DNA from: a bacterium
GTDB taxonomy: Bacteria > Vulcanimicrobiota > Xenobia > Xenobiales > JADMJV01
Assembly: GCA_018266105.1 (NCBI GenBank)
Contig: JAFEBA010000104.1
Location: forward strand, 7,172-71,171
Direction: 5' to 3'
DNA: 64,000 bases
Below the pieces are notes generated by a model, which saw nothing but the letters and a program-made list of their open reading frames with translations, was not told the DNA's origin and made no database searches. Below are positions 1 through 7,796 of the stretch, in pieces; position 1 is the first letter of the stretch, and each line of letters starts with the position of its first letter. The position numbers were made by a program, and so were the translations under genes.

Positions 1-721
1 CGTCGGGGACGCCGATCTTGCCGACGTCGTGGAGGAAGCTGCAGACCTCGAGATCGCGGATGTCTTCAGAGGGCATCTTCAGCTCGCGAGCAATGGCCAG
101 GCAGAAGCTACAGACCCGCTCGACGTGGCCCCGAGTGTATTCATCCTTGGCTTCGATGGCGTTGGCCAATACCAGGATGATTTCTTTCTTCATGTTGTAG
201 AGTCGGGCGTTCTCAATGGCGCCTGCGGCTTGAATCGCAATGGCGCTCAGCAGTTCTAAGTTTTCATCTCTGAAAATACCGGCTCGCAGGCGGTTGTCGA
301 CGTACACCAGACCGCGAATTTGATCGTGGAACATGATCGGCACGGCCATGATGGAGCGGATGTTGTGCATGGCCACAGTTTGGATCGAGGAAAAGCGTCC
401 GTCGGCCATGGCATTGGAAGAGAGGATGGGCTCGCGGGTCTCGATGACCTGGCGCACAATGCTTCGTGAAAAACTGAAGTCCTCGGTCTCGATAACGGTC
501 CGGTCCATGCCGCGGGCGCCGACCATCTTGGGTTCGCCCTGTTCGTTGAGCAAGAAGATACAGCCGCGTTCCGCCTTGAGTACCTCGATGACCTTGTCCA
601 TGACCATCTTGACAACTTCGGGGAATTCCAGTGAGGAATTGAAATAACGTCCGACTTCCAGTAGAAGACGAAGCAGGTTTGAATCGGCGGGTCCTGGCGC
701 CACGCTTTCCGTTTCAGGCAT
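1..721 (-). CDS. GAF domain / HD-GYP phosphodiesterase, 3' part beyond window
   Basis: The reading frame opens with ATG at 721 and runs off the left edge, giving about 240 residues. Residues about 20-170 form a GAF sensor domain, with the pattern ERGCIFLLN early and SIMAVPIMF / GLVYVDNRL later. A linker containing NAIEAKDEYTRGHVERV then leads into an HD-GYP domain. The last visible residues carry the metal-binding core LHDVGKIGVPD. HD-GYP proteins hydrolyse cyclic-di-GMP and the GAF domain probably senses a small ligand; both roles are family knowledge. The GYP motif lies outside the window. The gene is the last of a minus-strand run below the pseudopilin cassette, separated from it by 67 bp, so shared regulation is possible but unproven. 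Confidence 0.88.
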   Translation of the reverse strand, partial: MPETESVAPGPADSNLLRLLLEVGRYFNSSLEFPEVVKMVMDKVIEVLKAERGCIFLLNEQGEPKMVGARGMDRTVIETEDFSFSRSIVRQVIETREPILSSNAMADGRFSSIQTVAMHNIRSIMAVPIMFHDQIRGLVYVDNRLRAGIFRDENLELLSAIAIQAAGAIENARLYNMKKEIILVLANAIEAKDEYTRGHVERVCSFCLAIARELKMPSEDIRDLEVCSFLHDVGKIGVPD

Positions 722-788
722 TGAGAATAACCCCAGCTAGTTTTTCCGACGAGCGGTTCGACGGTGGCAAAGGGCTGCCCTTTCTGGC

Positions 789-2207
789 TTAAAGAGCCTG
801 GCGCGAGAGGATCATCGGTTCCAGGCCCGGCGGGTGGGCGATGGTCGGGCCGCCCTGGGTGTTTAAGTCGCCGAGGTCTGTTCTCCCGCTCTGCAATTCA
901 GAGAGGGACTCTGTTGTGCTTGAGTCGCCGTTGGTGGTGCTATCGTTGTGGGAGCGCCGGGCCGTGGTGGCGCTCACGTCATAAACAAAGGCGGGATTCA
1001 GGTTGTTGCCTGAGCTGGCCGGCGGGTAGCTCAGTTTCAGTGCGGCCGCGCTGAAGGCCCCGCGAATTTCGCGGCTGGTGCTGTCCGCCTCGAGCGAGAG
1101 TCGATGTCCGTCGGCGACCATGGCCACCGCGCCCCCGTTCGGGAGTTTGAAATTCAAGACGGGCTCGCTGCGGCCGGGCGGGATGGATTGCAGTGTAAAG
1201 CGAAAATTCTGGGCGGCTCCGTTCAGGTTGCTCAGGCCCAGGCTACCCTGGCCGAGTCGAAGTCGGTCGACGAACACTTTGGCCGAGTCAGTGGGATTGA
1301 CCTGAAGCAGTCCCCCCTGGCCCGCGGCAGTCGAGTCCGAAAGTTTCAGGGTGTCGAAGTGATAGGTTCCCTTCAGGTGGACTGTGGCGCTGGCGGGGAT
1401 GGTCAGAGTGGCGTAGTGGCCGGACTCCAGAATGTCATTGTAGCCGTCGGGCAGAGTGCGGTCGCCGGCGTAGTTCAAGCCGGCTGGCGGAGCGAAGCCG
1501 GGCGTGTTGGCGGGTCCACCATCCTGGGTTACCGAGATGGGGGTGGAGCCATTCTGGTGGATCACGTTCTGATTGGTGTTCCTCGGGAGGCGGAAGTTGC
1601 CCTGAAAGCTGTTCACGCGGCCCAGGTCTAGAATGTGGTTCTGGTCGCTGGGGAAGGGCAGAGGCAGACTTCCCCCGTCATAATCGGAGGCGATAATGGG
1701 TTCATTCAACACGGTCTGCCCGCTCAATCCGTCCCGGACCACAAAGTCAACCGGGTCCGGGCCTGCGGCTGAAACCAGGCTACGGATCTGCGCTCCCGCC
1801 GTTCCAGTCGGGAAGCCGTAGCGGACCAGGGCTCCAATCCTGGCGCTGGCCAGCGGGACCCCGCCGGCGCTTTCGCTGGCATGTCCTTCCGCCACCCAGT
1901 ATTCGAAGCCGGCCGGCACCTGCACTGGCGATCCCGGAGTATCACTCAGGTAGATCGAGATCTTGACGCTGTCATGGGGGTGGGGGTTGCTCAAGCTGTT
2001 CAGGGGGATCGTGCTTCCTGGGGCAACGGAGTGCGATACCGCGTACTCCAGTCCGAAGTCGGCAGCCTGGCGTGCACGCTCCTGGTAGTACTGGTGGTTG
2101 GCGGTGTTGAGGTCGCCGTGCGTCATGGACGCGGCGCTGAAGCCGAGTAGCAAAGTGACGCCCGCCACGCAAAGGCTGAGCGGTAAAGCGTATCCTCTTT
2201 TTTTCAT
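789..2207 (-). CDS. PilX-like pilus/pseudopilus assembly protein
   Basis: The product is 472 aa. The start at 2207 is chosen because a GGAGGT site lies just upstream; the open frame extends further but only as a shadow of the neighbouring gene. The N-terminus (MKKRGYALPLSLCVAGV) has a short basic stretch, a Gly cleavage site and a hydrophobic helix, then QYYQERARQAADFGLEYA. This is the pattern of PilX/GspK-type minor pilins, where the Glu at +5 is absent. The remainder is a long Ser/Gly/Asn-rich exported region with no motif I recognise. It is the third gene of a cassette with two prepilins upstream, 20 bp after the preceding stop. The role is probably as an oversized minor pilin or tip component. 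Confidence 0.72.
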   Translation of the reverse strand: MKKRGYALPLSLCVAGVTLLLGFSAASMTHGDLNTANHQYYQERARQAADFGLEYAVSHSVAPGSTIPLNSLSNPHPHDSVKISIYLSDTPGSPVQVPAGFEYWVAEGHASESAGGVPLASARIGALVRYGFPTGTAGAQIRSLVSAAGPDPVDFVVRDGLSGQTVLNEPIIASDYDGGSLPLPFPSDQNHILDLGRVNSFQGNFRLPRNTNQNVIHQNGSTPISVTQDGGPANTPGFAPPAGLNYAGDRTLPDGYNDILESGHYATLTIPASATVHLKGTYHFDTLKLSDSTAAGQGGLLQVNPTDSAKVFVDRLRLGQGSLGLSNLNGAAQNFRFTLQSIPPGRSEPVLNFKLPNGGAVAMVADGHRLSLEADSTSREIRGAFSAAALKLSYPPASSGNNLNPAFVYDVSATTARRSHNDSTTNGDSSTTESLSELQSGRTDLGDLNTQGGPTIAHPPGLEPMILSRQAL

Positions 2208-2227
2208 CCTACCTCCAAGTATAGCAT

Positions 2228-2818
2228 TCAGGGAATCAAAAAGCTGCTGGTGAGGTGGTATCGAGTGGGGGGATTTCCAGAGTTGCTTGTTTCGCTGTCC
2301 AGTTCGACGGTCACGACGTGTTCGTCCCTTACCAGTTTGAAGCCCCGAATGGCGGAGGCCACACGTCGGCGGACGGATTGGGTTAAGAAGGAAGATAGGG
2401 AAGCTGGCTCCGTGCTCAGATCGATGTCGTGGAAGGCTTGGGCTCCTCCCGCCAGTGGGAGTTCTCCGCAGAAGACCTGGCCGTCGAGCTGACACCAAAG
2501 GGCCTCCCATTTTTGCCAGAGCACGTCCCCGTTGGTGTCGAATTCGGCGGCCTGAGGTACGGTCGACAAGGGGTGGTTGCTCAGGAACCAGGTTTCGTTG
2601 ACGGCGGTGACCGGCTGATAGGTCTGATAGTGAGAGCGCTTGACTTCGGCATAGAAGGCCTGCATGCACTGGGCTGCTTCTCGCTGAGCTCGCGACACTT
2701 GCTGGGACACCCTGGTGTAGCGCTGGCTCAGGATAAAGACTCCTGCAATCAGTGAGGTCAGGAGCCCAAAGACGGCCAGTCCGACCAGTATCTCCAGGAT
2801 AGAGGCACCGCGTTTCAT
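2228..2818 (-). CDS. prepilin-type minor (pseudo)pilin
   Basis: The product is 196 aa with a class III signal: MKRGASILEILVGLAVFGLL, with Gly at -1, Glu at +5 and a hydrophobic helix. Prepilin peptidase would cut after this Gly. The ATG at 2818 overlaps the upstream stop by four bases (ATGA), which favours it over a TTG four codons earlier. Downstream of the helix comes a soluble domain of about 165 residues. The motif QVSRAQREAAQCMQAFYAEVKRS is typical of PilW/GspJ-like minor pilins. The gene is translationally coupled to the prepilin gene before it and sits 20 bp ahead of the PilX-like gene. Confidence 0.82.
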   Translation of the reverse strand: MKRGASILEILVGLAVFGLLTSLIAGVFILSQRYTRVSQQVSRAQREAAQCMQAFYAEVKRSHYQTYQPVTAVNETWFLSNHPLSTVPQAAEFDTNGDVLWQKWEALWCQLDGQVFCGELPLAGGAQAFHDIDLSTEPASLSSFLTQSVRRRVASAIRGFKLVRDEHVVTVELDSETSNSGNPPTRYHLTSSFLIP

Positions 2819-3207
2819 TTGGGTGAGCAAGCGCCCACGAGCTGGATTTCCTTAATTTTTCCGGAGTGTTCCCATTGTACCGTCACCTTCCACATGAGCG
2901 GATCGGCTCCGGCAGCACTGTCTCGGTCGATGCGATAGAAGTATTTGCTGTTGGCGGGACGGCCCTGGACCAGGATGGTTGAGTCGATCGTCTGGTTTCC
3001 GGCGTTCAGGGGCGTGATGCTGCTCTTTTGAACCTCCAGAACCTCGCGGGCCAGGTTGACCGCGCCGCTCATGCGGGCCGCCTGCAGACTACCCTGATAG
3101 GAGCTGGGGAATAGACTGCTGACCACCAGCACGACCACCAGAATGATCAGCAGTCCTGCAATGATCTCTAGTAAGACGGAGCCCTTGATTGCTGGCCGGA
3201 GCTTCAT
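2815..3207 (-). CDS. prepilin-type minor (pseudo)pilin
   Basis: The product is 130 aa. The prepilin signal is KGSVLLEIIAGLLIILVVVL, with Gly at -1 and Glu at +5. The ATG at 3207 is preferred because it gives the usual short basic leader; the frame opens 20 codons earlier without a plausible leader. The helix ends in SSLFPSS, which recurs as NLFPSS in the prepilin at 10665, so the two are paralogues. The C-terminal part contains VTVQWEHSGKIKEIQL, as in PilV/GspI minor pilins. It is the first gene of the left pseudopilin cassette and is transcribed divergently from rpsT. Confidence 0.82.
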   Translation of the reverse strand: MKLRPAIKGSVLLEIIAGLLIILVVVLVVSSLFPSSYQGSLQAARMSGAVNLAREVLEVQKSSITPLNAGNQTIDSTILVQGRPANSKYFYRIDRDSAAGADPLMWKVTVQWEHSGKIKEIQLVGACSPK

Positions 3208-3302
3208 TGATTCATGTGAATTCTGCTTTAATAGTGGGCTCCTGCCCGATGCGAACAAGTTTAACAAGACAGCAATGAGAGTTAACTTTTTCAGTTCGCC
3301 TA

Positions 3303-3331
3303 TTGCGCGCCCACCTGGTGAGTGATATAGT
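3303..3331 (+). promoter_or_regulatory. sigma-70-type promoter for rpsT
   Basis: TTGCGC at 3303-3308 and TATAGT at 3326-3331 are separated by 17 bp. The pair lies 39 bp upstream of the rpsT start. The -10 element is good and the -35 element matches 4 of 6 positions. Confidence 0.5.
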
Positions 3332-3369
3332 GCCTGAACATTTTTGGATTACTCCCAGGAGGAACAGTC

Positions 3370-3630
3370 GTGGCCAACACATCAAGCGCCAAGAAAGCGG
3401 TTCGGGTTATCGCCAAGCGTACCGAGCGCAACCGCGGAATCCGTACCGGCATCAAGACCGCCGTCAAGAAAGTGGTTAAGGCCGAGCCGGGCACCAGCGA
3501 AGTGGCGCTGCGCGAAGCCGTTAAAGCCCTGGATCAAGCCGCTGCCAAGAACATCATTCACAAGAATAAGGCGGCCCGTAAGAAGTCTCGTCTGGCCAAG
3601 CAAGTGGCCAAAGCAGCCGCTGCCAAGTAA
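3370..3630 (+). CDS. rpsT: 30S ribosomal protein S20
   Basis: The 86-aa, Lys/Ala-rich protein has the family layout: MANTSSAKKAVRV at the start, RNRGIRTGIKTAVKKV, then AAKNIIHKNKAARKKSRLAKQV. S20 binds 16S rRNA early in small-subunit assembly. Translation starts at GTG (3370) behind a strong AGGAGGAAC site. The length is normal for S20. It is a single gene with its own promoter, which is usual for rpsT, followed by a short inverted repeat (3631-3647) and then by the structured RNA described next. Confidence 0.96.
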   Translation: MANTSSAKKAVRVIAKRTERNRGIRTGIKTAVKKVVKAEPGTSEVALREAVKALDQAAAKNIIHKNKAARKKSRLAKQVAKAAAAK

Positions 3631-3673
3631 ATCAAGTCTTGCTTGATACGAGGCCAGGTGCTAAGGTGATCTT

Positions 3674-3898
3674 GTGCAGGTTGCCTGCAGAGTAGGTGTT
3701 GGAGCTTACTAATCCTGGGCCAATGTATCAACCTCGGATGTGATGAGCTGTCCCTGTGTCGAGTGCCGCGGTGCGGAGTCCTGACGGGATGGCCCAAGGT
3801 CGCGTCCACCTGCTTTTAGCAGGTCCAGGGGTTAAAGCTCGCCACCGCTCAGGCGGGTCCCTGTTCTTCTAGAGAGTGCTGGACGGCACTCTCTTTTT
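3674..3898 (+). ncRNA. structured RNA, 6S-like (SsrS) candidate
   Basis: No gene fits here, but the region folds well by eye. A long helix joins GGTG (3695-3698) and GGAGCTT (3701-3707) to AAGCTC (3835-3840) and CACC (3843-3846). It encloses a second helix, CCTGGGCCA (3714-3722) with TGGCCCAAGG (3790-3799), and a hairpin on the 3' side (ACCTGC 3808-3813 with GCAGGT 3819-3824). A closing stem, a large bubble carrying a 3'-side hairpin, and a long apical stem is the layout of 6S RNA. The segment CAGGGGTTAAAGC resembles the 3' bubble strand of Escherichia coli 6S. TTGCTT (3639-3644), 17 bp, TAAGGT (3662-3667) may be its promoter. An intrinsic terminator ends it. A riboswitch controlling mrp is the alternative. 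Confidence 0.45.
3871..3898 (+). terminator. intrinsic terminator before mrp
   Basis: AGAGAGTGC and GGCACTCTCT form a 9-10 bp stem around a TGGAC-type loop, followed directly by a T run. It would end the structured RNA upstream. mrp starts 22 bp downstream. Confidence 0.85.
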
Positions 3899-3919
3899 CA
3901 TTTTGGAGGTTTTCTCTTT

Positions 3920-4966
3920 ATGCAGGCCGTTTTAGAGAAGTTGATTCACCCGGAGTTTCAGCAGTCGCTGGCCGAACTGGACATGCTCAAAGGGATCGAA
4001 GACAAGAATGGAATCCTTGAGGTCAAAGTCGATTTCCTAACTTTCGCCAGCCCCAGCAAGGCTCTGCTGGTGGAGCAGATCAAGCAGGTCAGTGACCAGC
4101 CCGTGAACGTGGTGGATGTCACCCAACAGCGATCCACTCAGCCCGCTCTGGGCGGTGGGGCTCTTCCCAGCGTGAAGAACGTGCTGGTGGTCGGCAGCGG
4201 TAAGGGAGGGGTGGGCAAATCCACCGTTGCCCTCAATATTGCCGCCGCCCTGGCCCAGGAAGGGGCCCGAGTCGGGTTGATCGACGCCGACATCTACGGC
4301 CCCAGCCTGGCTCCGCTGGCGGGAATTGAGCAGTTTGGGGTGCGCATGAATGAGCACCTGCTGCAGCCGGTTGAGAAGTTTGGTCTCAAGATGCTTTCCC
4401 AGGCTTTCTTTATGAAGCCGGGTGACTCGATCGTCTGGCGCGGGCCCAAGCTGCACGGGCGCCTGGAGCTTTTCTGCAGTCATACGGAGTGGGGCGAGCT
4501 GGACTTTATGGTGGTCGACCTCCCTCCAGGTACGGGGGATGTGGTGCTCTCCCTCTCTCAGATGGTGCCGATCGGAGGGGCTGTGATCGTCTCCACCCCT
4601 CAGCACGTGGCTGTAGGCATTGCCAGCAAAGCCATTGATGCTTTCGGGAAACTGAACGTACCGCTGCTGGGTCTGGTCGAGAACATGAGTTACTACAGTT
4701 GTCCGAGCTGCGGCAAAGCCGACAATATTTTCGGCCACGGCGGCGCGCGCACGACCGCTAAGGAGTATGAACTGCCTTTCCTGGGCGAGATTCCTCTCAA
4801 CAGCACCATGCTGGAGGCCAGCAATCAGGGGATGCCGGTGGTGCTTTCTCATCCCGATTCCGCTCCCGCTCAAGCTTTGCGACGGGTGGCCCAGCTGGCT
4901 GCCGGGCGGCTGGCGGTGGCGGCGGTGGCTGGCTACGACGCCATCTACTCCAACACGCTCAGCTAG
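3920..4966 (+). CDS. mrp: Mrp/ApbC/NBP35-family iron-sulfur carrier ATPase
   Basis: The product is 348 aa. An N-terminal MIP18/DUF59-type domain (about 1-75) is followed by a P-loop ParA/MinD-like ATPase. The deviant Walker A motif GSGKGGVGKST is at 92-102, the switch is DADIYGPS, and DLPPGTGD follows. The CPSC pair in NMSYYSCPSCGK (about 255-265) is the cluster-bridging CxxC of Mrp proteins, which hold a 4Fe-4S cluster between two subunits and pass it to apoproteins. GGAGGT precedes the ATG. The 3' end overlaps the convergent kinase gene by 8 bp. Length and motifs are normal for the family. Confidence 0.95.
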   Translation: MQAVLEKLIHPEFQQSLAELDMLKGIEDKNGILEVKVDFLTFASPSKALLVEQIKQVSDQPVNVVDVTQQRSTQPALGGGALPSVKNVLVVGSGKGGVGKSTVALNIAAALAQEGARVGLIDADIYGPSLAPLAGIEQFGVRMNEHLLQPVEKFGLKMLSQAFFMKPGDSIVWRGPKLHGRLELFCSHTEWGELDFMVVDLPPGTGDVVLSLSQMVPIGGAVIVSTPQHVAVGIASKAIDAFGKLNVPLLGLVENMSYYSCPSCGKADNIFGHGGARTTAKEYELPFLGEIPLNSTMLEASNQGMPVVLSHPDSAPAQALRRVAQLAAGRLAVAAVAGYDAIYSNTLS

Positions 4967-6281
4967 GAGCGGTTGACTGGCTCAGGGCGCGAAGGACTTC
5001 GTCCAGATTAGGGAAGCGGTCCTCGGGCCGGGGCGCCAGCATACGTTTCAGGGCTTGCTCCACGCTTTCGGGGAGATCGGGTCGAAACTGACGGATGCCG
5101 GGCGGCTCCTGGGTGGCCTGGTTGCGTAGTTCCATGATCGGGTCGTCGGCCTGAAAAGGCCTGCGAGAACACAACATCTGAAAGAGCGAGGCTCCCAGGG
5201 CATATTGGTCGGCCGCCGGGCCCGCGAGCTGTCCAGCGGCCTGTTCGGGCGCCATATAACCTGGTGTGCCCATGCCCTCGGCCCCTTCGCAAGCCAGACC
5301 AAAGTCGAGTAATTTGAAGAGGCCGGACTTCGTGACAAAGGCGTTATCGGGTTTGACATCGCGGTGCACAATGGAACGCTGGTGAGCGTAATTCAAAGCC
5401 GCCACCCAGGGTTTGAGTACTCGCCTGAGCTCGTCCAGTGACATGCCCTGGGGCGGAATCTTTTTGAGGAGCGGAGTTCCCTCCAGCAGTTCCATGACGA
5501 GGTAGGCCCTGCTCTCCTGCCAGCCCCAGTCGATGATGCGAATGATGTTGGGATGATTGAGCTGAATGGAAAGTGCGATCTCCTGTTCAAACTGGCGGCG
5601 CAAAGCTTCGCTCTGAAGTTCCAGTCTTAAAACTTTGAGCGCGACTGCCTGGTTCTCGTCCAGGTCGGCGGCCGGGTAGGCGGCGTAGACTCTCGCCATT
5701 CCGCCTTCCCCCAGTTTGCGAATGAGTCTGTATTTCCCGACGGCCAGGCCCAGCAGCGGGTCCAGTTGTCGAGCTGAGGACGGGACGAGTGTTTGCAGCC
5801 GACGGTCCAGCATCAAGATCCGCTGATTTTTTCTCCAACGCCAGGCCAACCAGAGCAGAGCCAGCGGCGTAGCCGCAACCGGCACAAACAACCACGGGTA
5901 GATGCGCAAGTAGGCGCCGGCCGATAGGGGCTGCAGGCTGATGGGTTGGGGATAATTTCCACCGGCCTGACTCCACTTCACAATGTCGGACCAGTTCAAG
6001 CTGAGGTGTACGGGGGCGAAGCCGGCGCTTCTAAATTCGCAGTCCAGCCGCTCGGCCGCTCCAAGATCGGAGCGAGGTCTCTCCAGAATAAACGCTCCAT
6101 CCAATCCGCGCTCGACGGGCTCCTGATTGGAGTAGAACAGGCCCGCATCGGCGGGACTGACTTTGAAGTTGAGGGTGCGGGACGGCTCGCGCATCAAAGA
6201 GCTCATCCGAGCGTCGTTGCTGGACGGTTGGGCCAGCGCCAATCCCGTCAACAGTAGCACCCAAGCCGTCAGTCTGGACAC
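4959..6281 (-). CDS. membrane Ser/Thr protein kinase with exported N-terminal domain
   Basis: The product is about 440 aa. From the chosen GTG (6281) the protein starts with a signal peptide (SRLTAWVLLLTGLALAQ), then an exported domain of about 110 residues, one membrane span (PLALLWLAW) and a C-terminal kinase domain. Kinase motifs are intact: LGEGGMARVY, ALKVL with the ATP lysine, HRDVKPDN, DFGLA and APEQ. Most bacterial PknB-type kinases have the opposite order, kinase first. Upstream ATG codons at 6323 and 6332 would add an unlikely long leader; none of the starts has a clear Shine-Dalgarno site. The gene is divergent from a paralogue with the same layout. Confidence 0.88.
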   Translation of the reverse strand: MSRLTAWVLLLTGLALAQPSSNDARMSSLMREPSRTLNFKVSPADAGLFYSNQEPVERGLDGAFILERPRSDLGAAERLDCEFRSAGFAPVHLSLNWSDIVKWSQAGGNYPQPISLQPLSAGAYLRIYPWLFVPVAATPLALLWLAWRWRKNQRILMLDRRLQTLVPSSARQLDPLLGLAVGKYRLIRKLGEGGMARVYAAYPAADLDENQAVALKVLRLELQSEALRRQFEQEIALSIQLNHPNIIRIIDWGWQESRAYLVMELLEGTPLLKKIPPQGMSLDELRRVLKPWVAALNYAHQRSIVHRDVKPDNAFVTKSGLFKLLDFGLACEGAEGMGTPGYMAPEQAAGQLAGPAADQYALGASLFQMLCSRRPFQADDPIMELRNQATQEPPGIRQFRPDLPESVEQALKRMLAPRPEDRFPNLDEVLRALSQSTAPS

Positions 6282-6321
6282 GCAGGGTATTTCTGACACG
6301 GGGCCAACATGCCTCCAGAGC

Positions 6322-7731
6322 ATGAAGCGCATATGGCTTGTCGGATGGCTCTGGGGGCTGATGGGTGCGGCACTGGCGCAGCAGTCAGGTTTGGATTTGA
6401 AAACCGACCCGCCGGAGGCCGTTCTCATCCTGGATCAACACGAGGTTCGGCCTGACCACGGGCACTATACCCTGACTTTTAATCTTTTTGAGGGCAGCGC
6501 CAAGATCTCCGATCCCCACACGGCTGTTTTGCGCGCGCCCGGCTACGAAGATCTGGCTCTGCCACCCATTTCCTGGCCGGAAGTTCAGGCTCGAACCTAC
6601 AGCCCCGGGTCCGGGGTGTTGCAGCTGAAGCCGAGCAGTCCCGCCGCCTACCTGCATCGCTATCCCGCACTCTGGTTGGTGTTGGTGGGAGGCGGGTTGG
6701 TGCTGGCCCATCTGCTCTTGCGGCAGCAGCGGGATGCGCAACTCACTCGTCAGAGCCAGGAAAATCTGGCCGAACTGACGGCCGGGGCGGACGTAAGGGA
6801 CCCCATGATTTTGTCCACCCTGGGCCGCTATCAAATTGTTTCTCGGCTGGGCGAGGGAGGCATGGCTTCGGTCTACCGGGCTGTGCCGGTCGACAAGGTG
6901 GACGAATCCGAGGCCGTGGCGCTCAAGATCATCAGGCCCGATCAGGACAGCCCTCAATTCAAGGAGCGCTTCGAGCGTGAAATTCGCGTCAGCATGAAGC
7001 TGGACCATCCGAATGTGGTGCGCGTGGTCGACTGGGGTGAAGAGAAGGGGATTATCTATCTGGTGATGGAGCTGGTGCAGGGACGCACCCTTCACTCCGT
7101 GGTGCGAGGTCAGGTCTTGCCAGTGGATGAAGCCATGACCTATGTGGCTGGCCTGGTGGAAGCTCTGGCTTACGCGCACAGCAAGGGCATCGTGCATCGC
7201 GACTTAAAGCCTGAGAACGTAATGATCAACCGGGCCGGAAGAATCAAGTTGATGGATTTCGGCATGGCCCGCAGTCGGGAAGTCAAGACGGTTACGGCCA
7301 TGGGAGTGGTGGTCGGAACGGCCGCTTATCTGGCTCCTGAGCAGTGCGCCAATGGCCCTCACCGAGACGCGCTCACCGATCGCTCGGACCAGTATGCTCT
7401 GGCCATTCTGATTTATGAGATCCTCACTCGCCAGCGACCCTTCGAGTCCAGGGACGCTCTGGCAATGATCACCATGCACATGACCCAGCCCCCGCCTCCC
7501 ATTCGAGAATTCCGTCCCGATCTACCCGAGGCGTTGGAGAAAGTTTTGCTCAAGATGCTCAAAAAGAATCCCGACGACCGCTACCCTTCGGTCAAGGAGG
7601 CCGGGCTGGACCTGCTGCGCGCCACCTTGAGTTTGTCTAAAGTCAATCAAAGCGCCATCGCGAAGCTGGAGGCGATTCCCCAGCCGCGAGCCAGTTCCGA
7701 CCCCACCGCCGAGCTCCCGGCTGGCTTCTAA
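6322..7731 (+). CDS. membrane Ser/Thr protein kinase with exported N-terminal domain
   Basis: The product is 469 aa. A signal peptide (1-20) is followed by an exported segment (about 21-112) whose opening, LKTDPPEAVLILDQ, resembles a PEGA-type beta-domain. A membrane span follows at about 116-133 and a kinase domain from about 170. The glycine loop is LGEGGMASVY, the ATP lysine is K202 (ALKII), the catalytic loop HRDLKPEN is at 292-299 and DFG is at 312-314. It is therefore probably active, with the kinase in the cytoplasm and the sensor outside. The ATG at 6322 is chosen because it opens directly into the signal peptide. The ORF continues upstream without one. The architecture matches the divergent gene at 4959-6281. 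Confidence 0.9.
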   Translation: MKRIWLVGWLWGLMGAALAQQSGLDLKTDPPEAVLILDQHEVRPDHGHYTLTFNLFEGSAKISDPHTAVLRAPGYEDLALPPISWPEVQARTYSPGSGVLQLKPSSPAAYLHRYPALWLVLVGGGLVLAHLLLRQQRDAQLTRQSQENLAELTAGADVRDPMILSTLGRYQIVSRLGEGGMASVYRAVPVDKVDESEAVALKIIRPDQDSPQFKERFEREIRVSMKLDHPNVVRVVDWGEEKGIIYLVMELVQGRTLHSVVRGQVLPVDEAMTYVAGLVEALAYAHSKGIVHRDLKPENVMINRAGRIKLMDFGMARSREVKTVTAMGVVVGTAAYLAPEQCANGPHRDALTDRSDQYALAILIYEILTRQRPFESRDALAMITMHMTQPPPPIREFRPDLPEALEKVLLKMLKKNPDDRYPSVKEAGLDLLRATLSLSKVNQSAIAKLEAIPQPRASSDPTAELPAGF

Positions 7732-7796
7732 GGATCTGCTAAGATCCAGGGTTTAACCTGAACCAGACAGAAATCCAATCTGAGAAAGGGGGCCTT

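Noticed and set aside
723..788. Terminator after the PilX-like gene
   Set aside because: AAAGGG-CTG-CCCTTT makes a short hairpin, but no T run follows on the transcribed strand.
3631..3647. rpsT terminator
   Set aside because: ATCAAG/CTTGAT is only a 6-bp stem with no T run, so it is not a convincing terminator.
4037..4873. Long minus-strand frame opposite mrp
   Set aside because: It is an antisense shadow of mrp with no ribosome site and His/Gln-rich composition.
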